Assembly: GCA_037440525.1 (NCBI GenBank)
Contig: JBBITW010000115.1
Span: 1 to 11,662 of the forward strand
Source: JBBITW01 sp037440525
GTDB lineage: Bacteria; Desulfobacterota; BSN033; UBA1163
Reading direction: 5' to 3'
DNA length: 11,662 nt
A program made the position numbers and the translations under genes. This document shows positions 6,473 through 11,662 of this stretch, one piece after another. How positions within the stretch are numbered: the first letter of the stretch is position 1; each line of letters starts with the position of its first letter. Below the pieces are notes generated by a model. That model did no database searches, was not told the DNA's origin, and was given only the letters and a program-made list of their open reading frames with translations.

Positions 6473-7606
6473 GTGAATATCTCAAGGACATGGGCGATTG
6501 TTAGAAAGGAATTTATCCATATTTATAGGGACTGGAGGAGTCTTGGATTGGTTATCCTAATGCCCGTAATCCTGATGCTACTATTCGGTTATGCAGTTAC
6601 CCTCGATGTTAAGAAGGTTCCTATGGCTGTTTTAGATCAAGACGGATCTCAGGAGAGTCTATCATTTATATATAGGTTCAGTGGTTCACCTTATTTTGAT
6701 CTTCAAATCTTCGTAAGGGATGAGAGAGAGATTAAAAGATTGATTGATGAGGGAAAGGTAAAGATGGGATTGGTGATACCGTGGGAATTTTCTAAGATTG
6801 TAAACGGAGGCAAAAAGGCACAGGTTCAGGTTTTGCTTGACGGAACAGATTCCAATACAGCAAATATCATCCTGAGTTATGTTCAGGCAATTTCCAATCA
6901 GTATACTCAGGAAAAGACATTTTTAAAAATAGAAAGATTGGGAAGGAGTAGGCCCAATCCTCCTTTGGAAGGCAGGATGAGGGTTTGGTTCAATGAGGAA
7001 TTGGAATCGAAGAATTACTTTATTCCAGGACTTGTAGCGGTGATAATGTCAATAATTGGTGTGCTTCTTACAGGTCAGGTAGTCGTTCGGGAATGGGAGA
7101 GAGGGACAATGGAACTTCTCATCTCCACCCCGGTGAGAAAGGGTGAATTGATCATAGGTAAATTGTTTCCCTACTTTTTCATAGGATTATTAGACCTATT
7201 TTTGGCATTTATTATGGGAAGAGTTGTCTTTCAGGTTCCATTTAGAGGAAGTCTTCTTCTCCTTTTACTCCTCTCTTGTGTCTATCTTGTTGTAGCACTT
7301 GGTCTTGGTATGACCATTTCGACCGTAGCAAGGACACAGATACTTGCTAATCAGATGGCCATGATTATCGGTTTTCTCCCTACCTTTCTACTTTCAGGTT
7401 TTACATTTGTAATCGCTAATATGCCACTCTGGCTTCAAATCATAACCTATGGTATTGCCCCAAGATATTATGTGACCATTGTTAAAGAGATATTTATAAA
7501 AGGTTCGGATTTCTCTTTTCTCTGGAAAGAGACGGTGATATTGATCTTTATGGCAATAGCATCGCTCGGGGTAGCGGTTAAGAAATTCAAAAAGGAGTTA
7601 AGGTAG
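6473..7606 (+). CDS. ybhS: ABC-2 type exporter permease 1 (YbhS-like)
   Basis: This inner-membrane subunit forms half of the export path. The 377 residues show the ABC-2 drug-exporter layout. TM1 is at about 24-42, followed by a large extracytoplasmic domain at about 45-180. Five more hydrophobic segments lie near 184-204, 231-250, 260-282, 290-314 and 351-370. The cytoplasmic VREWERGTMELLISTPV (205-221) between TM2 and TM3 is the conserved coupling segment. WFNEELESKNYFIPG before TM2 is shared with the next gene. The start codon is GTG at 6473, two bases after the ATPase stop, with GAGAGG about seven bases upstream. A permease directly after two ATPases and before its paralogue matches ybhS. 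Substrate cannot be predicted. Confidence 0.93.
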   Translation: MNISRTWAIVRKEFIHIYRDWRSLGLVILMPVILMLLFGYAVTLDVKKVPMAVLDQDGSQESLSFIYRFSGSPYFDLQIFVRDEREIKRLIDEGKVKMGLVIPWEFSKIVNGGKKAQVQVLLDGTDSNTANIILSYVQAISNQYTQEKTFLKIERLGRSRPNPPLEGRMRVWFNEELESKNYFIPGLVAVIMSIIGVLLTGQVVVREWERGTMELLISTPVRKGELIIGKLFPYFFIGLLDLFLAFIMGRVVFQVPFRGSLLLLLLLSCVYLVVALGLGMTISTVARTQILANQMAMIIGFLPTFLLSGFTFVIANMPLWLQIITYGIAPRYYVTIVKEIFIKGSDFSFLWKETVILIFMAIASLGVAVKKFKKELR

Positions 7607-7656
7607 TAAAGAGAAAAAGGTCAGGGCTAAAAAATTTGTAGATAAAGTATTTAGAT

Positions 7657-8787
7657 ATGTTTCATCGGATTCGATTTCTTTTTTTTAAAGAGTTGATTCA
7701 GGTTATAAGGGATAAAAGGCTTAGGATTACCCTGATTATTCCACCCATCTTTCAGTTGATTGTCTTCGGATATGCTGCAAATCTCGATGTAAAACATATC
7801 CCAATAGCATTTCGTGACCTTGATAGAAGTTATGACTCGAGGGAATTTATTTCACAATTTAGAAACTCAAAATATTTTGATATCATTTCATATCCTGAGA
7901 ATTTAGCGCAGATTGAGTCCCTTATCAAAAAGGGCAAGATCACGCTTAGTATCGAGATTCCGAGTGGATTTTCGAAAAGACTGAAGAAGGGGGAGACGGC
8001 TACCTTGCAGGTTATTGTTGATGGAATGGAATCGAATACAGCACTTATCGCCCTGGGCTATGTGAATCAGATAATTTCAGAATATTCAATCAAGATCATG
8101 ATTGACAGGCTAAATCGAGAGGGGATAACAGGATTTGAAGAGGCAGGCGTGGAGGTTCAAAACAGAACCTGGTTCAATCCTGAACTCGAGAGCCGATATT
8201 TTTATATACCAGGAGTAATTGCCTCAATTGCCTTCCTTCTCCCGATCATACTTACTGCCCAGGCAATTGTGAGAGAACGGGAGATAGGAACGCTCGAGCA
8301 GGTCATGGTTACCCCAATTCGTTCCTGGGAATTGATTGTTGGGAAGACAATTCCCTTTGCGATGATCGGTTTTTTCGATGTGGTAATGATTGCACTCATA
8401 GGGATATTCTGGTTTAAGGTTCCTTTTGAGGGAAATCCATTTGTTCTTTTATTGGGAAGCCTCCTTTTCCTTATGAGTTCAGTAGGCATCGGGCTTTTTA
8501 TCTCTACGATATCCTCAACTCAACAGCAGGCCCAGATTTCAACCTTCTTCTTTGTAATGCCTGCATTTATACTATCAGGATTTGCATTTCCACTGGAGAA
8601 TATGCCTCAGTGGCTTCAGTATGTAACCTATATCAGCCCTTTGAGGTATTTCTTGATTATTATCAGAGGGGTCTTCTTAAAGGGAGTTGGCTTAGAAATA
8701 CTTTTACCAGAGGTAACAGCACTGGCTTTACTGGGAATTCTGATGATTACAATGAGTGCATTGAGATTTCAAAAAAGATTGAAATGA
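7657..8787 (+). CDS. ybhR: ABC-2 type exporter permease 2 (YbhR-like)
   Basis: This is the partner of the preceding permease: 376 residues with the same architecture. TM1 is at about 22-41, the extracytoplasmic domain at about 44-180, and hydrophobic segments lie near 183-204, 231-253, 261-283, 290-314 and 352-370. The coupling segment is VREREIGTLEQVMVTPI (205-221). WFNPELESRYFYIPG precedes TM2, and LSGFAFPLENMPQWLQ follows TM5. The two permeases are clearly homologous along their whole length, so the membrane part is a heterodimer that presumably matches the two unequal ATPases. It starts 50 bases after the first permease stops. The ribosome binding site is weak, and no promoter or terminator is visible in that gap. 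Confidence 0.93.
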   Translation: MFHRIRFLFFKELIQVIRDKRLRITLIIPPIFQLIVFGYAANLDVKHIPIAFRDLDRSYDSREFISQFRNSKYFDIISYPENLAQIESLIKKGKITLSIEIPSGFSKRLKKGETATLQVIVDGMESNTALIALGYVNQIISEYSIKIMIDRLNREGITGFEEAGVEVQNRTWFNPELESRYFYIPGVIASIAFLLPIILTAQAIVREREIGTLEQVMVTPIRSWELIVGKTIPFAMIGFFDVVMIALIGIFWFKVPFEGNPFVLLLGSLLFLMSSVGIGLFISTISSTQQQAQISTFFFVMPAFILSGFAFPLENMPQWLQYVTYISPLRYFLIIIRGVFLKGVGLEILLPEVTALALLGILMITMSALRFQKRLK

Positions 8788-8840
8788 GATAAAAGATTCA
8801 TGTAAATGGGATATTGCTTAGAAAATAAGAGTGGTTGGTT

Positions 8841-8982
8841 TGAAGGTTAAGGCTAAGAAGCCAGTTTTGTTTATAGGTCAGGCAATTGGTTTTTCTGCCA
8901 CAGGTGGATTCGCCTCTGGCGGAAAAAATTTCCCTCACCCATTCACTTCGCCTAAACCGGCTTCATAACCTTTGCCTTAACC
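8841..8982. repeat. Nested imperfect inverted repeat between the exporter and the glycosylase
   Basis: The outer arms are AGGTTAAGGCTAAGAAGCCAG from 8844 and, inverted, CTTCATAACCTTTGCCTTAACC ending at 8982. They match imperfectly, with a small insertion. Near the centre is a better hairpin: TTTTTCTGCCACAGG (8890-8904), an 8-base loop, and CCTCTGGCGGAAAAA (8913-8927), with two mismatches. The T-run is on the 5' side and the A-run on the 3' side, the reverse of an intrinsic terminator. The 18 bases at 8892-8909 match 4283-4300 with two differences, which points to a dispersed repeat family. The rest of this 231-base gap shows nothing else. Confidence 0.55.
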
Positions 8983-9018
8983 TGAGTATTTTCATTGTTC
9001 GTGGGAGGCCAAGCGGCC

Positions 9019-9543
9019 ATGACAATTATGAAAGATTTGCTTATAAAGATTTATCATATACTGTATGAAACTTATGGCTCCAGGCACTGGTGGCCAGGAG
9101 AAACACCATTCGAGGTTATGGTGGGTGCGATACTTACACAGAACACTTCATGGAAGAATGTAGAGAAGGCCATTGGTAGACTTAAGGAAAAAAAACTCTT
9201 AACCCCTGAAGGGATTTATCAAATAAAAAAATTTAGGCTTTCAAAATTGATCAGGTCTTCTGGTTACTTCAGGATCAAGGCCGATCGTCTAAAATCCTTT
9301 GTAAGATTCTTATTTGAGGAATATAATGGAAAGATAGATAGAATGAGATTTGAGAAAGATGAGGATTTAAGGGAGAAACTTCTCAGTATAAAAGGGATTG
9401 GACCTGAGACAGCTGATAGCATTCTACTCTATGCACTGAAGAGACCTGTCTTTGTTGTGGATGCATACACGAAGAGGATTCTTTCCCGTCATGGAATAGT
9501 TTCTGAAAAGGCATCTTATGAGGAAATTCAGAGGCTCTTATGA
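9019..9543 (+). CDS. MagIII/endonuclease III-like DNA glycosylase, main part (frame broken)
   Basis: This HhH-GPD base-excision enzyme should remove damaged bases from DNA. HWWPGETPFEVMVGAILTQNT (23-43), the RSSGYFRIKADRL segment and the hairpin-helix-hairpin KGIGPETAD (125-133), followed by VFVVDAYTKRI with catalytic Asp148, match the MagIII/endonuclease III-like branch. The lyase lysine of endonuclease III, expected next to the hairpin, is Glu130, so it should be a monofunctional glycosylase (3-methyladenine-type substrates are an inference). The frame is open from a TTG at 8995, but GGAGG at 9004-9008, ten bases ahead of the ATG at 9019, decides the start. It stops early at TGA 9541-9543 after 174 residues. 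The missing C-terminal part continues at once in another frame, from the ATG at 9540 that overlaps the stop as ATGA. Joined, they would be about 220 residues, a normal family length. Confidence 0.8.
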   Translation: MTIMKDLLIKIYHILYETYGSRHWWPGETPFEVMVGAILTQNTSWKNVEKAIGRLKEKKLLTPEGIYQIKKFRLSKLIRSSGYFRIKADRLKSFVRFLFEEYNGKIDRMRFEKDEDLREKLLSIKGIGPETADSILLYALKRPVFVVDAYTKRILSRHGIVSEKASYEEIQRLL

Positions 9544-9680
9544 GCAACCTCCCTCATGATGAGAAATTATTTAATGAATACCATGCCCTTTTAGTCCATC
9601 TGGGAAAGACGCTTTGCAAGAGAAATGCAAAATGTGATATATGTCCGTTAAAAAAATGGGAAACGGGAAACGGGAAATAG
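9540..9680 (+). CDS. C-terminal fragment of the split glycosylase, with partial Fe-S motif
   Basis: These 46 codons continue the upstream glycosylase in the -1 frame: MSNLPHDEKLFNEYHALL, then HLGKTLCKRNAKCDICPLKKW. The text from LFNEYHALLVHLGK to CDICPL is the usual C-terminal helix and start of the iron-sulfur loop in endonuclease III relatives. Cys26, Cys32 and Cys35 are visible. A fourth cysteine would be expected about six residues after Cys35, but a GGGAAAC-type tandem repeat (9658-9678) supplies ETGNGK and a stop instead. The piece may be made by re-initiation at the ATGA overlap, or it may be a frameshift mutation or sequencing error. It ends 16 bases before the next gene. Confidence 0.65.
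   Translation: MSNLPHDEKLFNEYHALLVHLGKTLCKRNAKCDICPLKKWETGNGK
9658..9678. repeat. Tandem 7-base repeat, GGGAAAC x3
   Basis: Three consecutive units (GGGAAAC, GGGAAAC, GGGAAAT) are followed by a degenerate GGAAAT. They sit over the last codons of the glycosylase fragment. Because the unit is seven bases, any copy-number change shifts the reading frame and moves the stop codon. The repeat also lies just ahead of the next gene's ribosome binding region. Confidence 0.8.
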
Positions 9681-9696
9681 GAAATAATTAGAAGGT

Positions 9697-10449
9697 ATGG
9701 CTTACTGGGAAAAAGAGATTCGTTCTCTAATGGGAAAGGCAATCCACCGCTTTGGGCTGATTAATGATGGCGACAGGATTATGGTAGGGGTCTCAGGGGG
9801 CAAAGATTCTCTCACACTGCTTCACCTACTATATGAAAGGGAGAAACGTGTTCCAATAAGTTATGAACTTATCCCTGTCCACATTGATCTGGGGTTTGGT
9901 TCCAACCAGGCTGAAATATTGAGGGATTTTTTTGAAAAGCGAGGCTTAACATATCATATTGAATTTACAGATATCGGGCTAAGGGCAAATAGTTCGGAGA
10001 ATAGGGAAAACCCGTGCTTTCTCTGTTCCTGGGAGCGAAGAAAGAGGCTTTTTCAGCTTGCAGAGAGTTTGAGATGTAACAAGATTGCCTTTGGACATCA
10101 TAAGGATGATATCATTGAAACCCTGCTACTTAACATTTTTTATAGCGCAGAGATCAGCACAATGCTTCCAATTCAGCCAATGTTCAAAGGCAGGCTCACT
10201 ATTATTAGGCCTCTTGCCCTAATAGAGGAGAAAAAGATTGAACGCTTTGCAAGGGAGATGAATCTCCCCTTTTCCCCGAGCAGCTGCCCAGCCTCTGGAA
10301 GAACAAAGAGGAAAGAGGTTAAGGAACTTATAGCAACCTTAGAGCAGAGAAATAGAAAGATTAAAGAAAATATCTTTCGGTCTCTTTCAAGGATTAAGAT
10401 GGATTATACATTTTCAGATATTATCGCACCAAAGGAGGAGAAGAGATGA
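9697..10449 (+). CDS. ttcA: TtcA-family tRNA 2-thiocytidine biosynthesis protein
   Basis: This PP-loop ATPase adenylates a tRNA base and replaces its oxygen with sulfur; in TtcA the base is cytidine 32. The 250 residues show the PP-loop VSGGKDSLTLLHLL (SGGKDS at 33-38), HIDLGFG, the PCFLCSWERRKRLF segment with Cys107 and Cys110, GHHKDDIIETLLLN (133-146) with the family's His-Asp signature, and SSCPASGRTKR with a third cysteine, Cys197. The CxxC plus the distal Cys are the ligands of the 4Fe-4S cluster in TtcA-type enzymes. It is somewhat shorter than E. coli TtcA, mainly at the C-terminus. AGAAGG lies very close to the ATG. Its stop overlaps the next start by four bases (ATGA), so the two are likely coupled. 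Exact tRNA target is inferred from family only; a related thiolase is possible. Confidence 0.88.
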   Translation: MAYWEKEIRSLMGKAIHRFGLINDGDRIMVGVSGGKDSLTLLHLLYEREKRVPISYELIPVHIDLGFGSNQAEILRDFFEKRGLTYHIEFTDIGLRANSSENRENPCFLCSWERRKRLFQLAESLRCNKIAFGHHKDDIIETLLLNIFYSAEISTMLPIQPMFKGRLTIIRPLALIEEKKIERFAREMNLPFSPSSCPASGRTKRKEVKELIATLEQRNRKIKENIFRSLSRIKMDYTFSDIIAPKEEKR

Positions 10450-11336
10450 AATGGGAAGATCTTAGAGGAGTCATTGCAGCTATTGCAACACCTTTTGATG
10501 AACATGAGAAAGTTGATGTCTCAGGGTTGAAAAGACTGACAAAGTATGTGCTGGAAGGTGGAGTTCATGGTATCATGACAACTGGTGGCACAGGGGAGTT
10601 TCCACATCTTTTACGTGAGGAGAAGAAATTGGTTACAAAAACGGTTGTTGATACGGTAAAGGGGAAAATCCCGGTGATCGCTGGAACGGCAGCCTGTAGT
10701 ACTCGAGAAGCGATTCTCCTCTCTCAGGATGCTAAGGAGGTTGGTGCAGATGCAGTGATTTTGACACCACCTTATTATTTCAAACTTCCAGATGAATCGC
10801 TTTTTAGGCATTTTAAAGAAGTAGCCCGAAATGTCTCACTTCCTGTGATTGTTTATAATAATCCCCTCTATACCGGGAATAATCTGAGCCCAGAACTTTT
10901 TGTGAGGCTTTCAAGAATAGAAGGTATCATAGGAGCGAAACAGAGTAATTCAGATCTGGGACAATTTATAGAGATTGTGAGGAGGGTGAAGAATACTTTT
11001 TCTATTCTGACAGGTATTGACAGTCAGTTCTATCCCTCACTCTGCATAGGGGGACGGGGAATATTCTCAACTGCTGCCTGTGTGGTTCCAGAGATGATGG
11101 TTGAGATTTATGAGGCCTTTGAGAAGGGAGATCACCAGGAGGCATTAAAAAGGCATATGAAGCTCCAGATCCTTAATCGTTTCTTGGAGTATGATCCTGG
11201 ATATGTTTCTCCATGTAAAGAGGCATTGAGATTGATGGGGCTTCCTTCAGGTCCTGTAAGAAGACCCCTTCCAACACTGACATCCCTTCAAAAGAGGGAT
11301 TTAAGGGCTGCAATGAAAGAACTTAAGCTTATCTGA
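10446..11336 (+). CDS. DapA/N-acetylneuraminate lyase superfamily aldolase
   Basis: This class I (Schiff-base) aldolase/lyase has a TIM-barrel fold. Over 296 residues, the normal family length, it shows IAAIATPFDE (10-19), the GGTGEF loop (47-52), PVIAGTAACSTREAI, the active-site tyrosine in VIVYNNP (Tyr137), and the lysine in IGAKQSNSD (Lys165). True dihydrodipicolinate synthases carry an arginine in the NVPSRTG-like segment that holds the substrate carboxylate. Here that place reads NNPLYTG with Tyr142. The loop is also GGTGEF and not GTTGES. It is therefore probably not the lysine-pathway DapA but another 2-keto-acid lyase or dehydratase of the superfamily, of unknown substrate. A strong AAGGAGG (10432-10438) lies seven bases before the ATG, and the start overlaps the ttcA stop. 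Following DNA (11337-11492) is noncoding. Confidence 0.9.
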   Translation: MKWEDLRGVIAAIATPFDEHEKVDVSGLKRLTKYVLEGGVHGIMTTGGTGEFPHLLREEKKLVTKTVVDTVKGKIPVIAGTAACSTREAILLSQDAKEVGADAVILTPPYYFKLPDESLFRHFKEVARNVSLPVIVYNNPLYTGNNLSPELFVRLSRIEGIIGAKQSNSDLGQFIEIVRRVKNTFSILTGIDSQFYPSLCIGGRGIFSTAACVVPEMMVEIYEAFEKGDHQEALKRHMKLQILNRFLEYDPGYVSPCKEALRLMGLPSGPVRRPLPTLTSLQKRDLRAAMKELKLI

Positions 11337-11492
11337 AGAGGTGAGCAAATGGTTTAAAAAGATTAGATTATATTTAAAAAGGTTGCTAATATGAAAGGGA
11401 TTCAAGGAGAATGTTTAAGAATTATTGGAATTTCATTGCAACCTAAAGCTTCAAGCCTCCTTGTAATTTCTCTATAGTTTATTGCTCTGCAA
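11337..11492. other. Noncoding spacer after the aldolase gene
   Basis: No gene is seen. Small open stretches such as the 28-codon one from 11391 have no recognisable product. There is no clear stem plus T-run, so the end of the transcript is not visible. Confidence 0.4.
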
Positions 11493-11605
11493 TAATGGGA
11501 GTATGAAATAAATGACATCTTGATGAGGGTTCGGCAAGCCACAAGGGCTTGCCCTACGAGAAATTAAATGAATCACAAACGTAGGGCAAGGGCTTGTCCC
11601 TTGCC
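11493..11605. repeat. REP-like paired-hairpin repeat, copy 2
   Basis: This is the second full copy of the unit at 2955-3067, in the same orientation and with the same spacing throughout. The left hairpin (11533-11553) has stem GGCAAGCC, loop ACAAG and arm GGCTTGCC, fully paired. The right hairpin (11585-11605) has stem GGCAAGGG, loop CTTGT and arm CCCTTGCC, fully paired. Compared with copy 1, the right stem differs at both partners of the same base pair (C-G here, T-A there). CCCTACG and CGTAGGG frame the AT-rich centre. The two loops are reverse complements of each other. Confidence 0.85.
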
Positions 11606-11662
11606 GTATTTGGTTTCATTTCTTATGTAGAATTACGACACAGCCTCATTGGGGAGAGGGAA

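Noticed and set aside
8890..8927. GC-rich hairpin with A/T runs after the second permease as a terminator
   Set aside because: The polarity is reversed: T-run before and A-run after the stem on the plus strand. Read on the minus strand the order is the same, so it fits a terminator in neither direction.
8995..9018. TTG at 8995 as the glycosylase start
   Set aside because: Its first codons contain the GGAGG that serves the ATG at 9019, and the added residues do not look like the family N-terminus.
9530..9545. Programmed -1 ribosomal frameshift in the glycosylase
   Set aside because: The junction GCTCTTATGAGC contains no X-XXY-YYZ slippery heptamer, and no clear stimulatory stem was seen just downstream. 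Re-initiation, mutation or a base-calling error is simpler.
11391..11477. Small 28-codon open frame after the aldolase
   Set aside because: It has no recognisable sequence and no good ribosome binding site, and lies in AT-rich spacer DNA.

Overview
The window looks like chromosome from a Gram-negative bacterium with moderately low GC. The likely group is Desulfobacterota (former Deltaproteobacteria) or a relative. The clues are the rpmB / bifunctional Rel neighbourhood, a YbhGFSR-type exporter with a membrane fusion protein (which implies an outer membrane), and intergenic spacers rich in palindromic repeats. This placement is inference from gene content, not a database match.

Layout. Positions 1-421 hold no gene I can name. 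rpmB (ribosomal protein L28, zinc-ribbon type) follows at 422-613 and converges on a complete bifunctional (p)ppGpp synthetase/hydrolase at 647-2818 on the minus strand. A 423-base spacer then carries three REP-like hairpins and a perfect consensus sigma-70 promoter just before the plus-strand exporter. The exporter runs membrane fusion protein (3242-4246), a 327-base gap holding a nested MITE-like repeat, two ABC ATPases overlapping by 26 bases (to 6470), and two ABC-2 permeases (6473-8787). This is the E. coli ybhG-F-S-R order, with YbhF split into two genes. After another palindromic spacer comes a tight three-gene cluster. It holds a MagIII/endonuclease III-like DNA glycosylase broken into two reading frames by an ATGA junction (9019-9680), a TtcA-type tRNA thiolation enzyme (9697-10449), and a DapA/NAL-superfamily lyase (10446-11336). 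The window ends in a second full copy of the REP-like unit.

How the genes work together. The five exporter genes should form one pump. Its ATPases look asymmetric: only one of the two composite sites has both a good signature motif and an H-loop histidine. No outer-membrane channel and no transcriptional regulator is encoded here. However, an inverted repeat lies between the promoter and the first start codon, overlapping the ribosome binding site. The last three genes are probably co-transcribed but have no evident common pathway.

Novelty. I see no wholly new multi-gene system. The points most worth a second look are the hairpin family, whose stems co-vary and whose loops are complementary; the split glycosylase; the promoter/hairpin at the exporter; and the repeat that interrupts the exporter operon.
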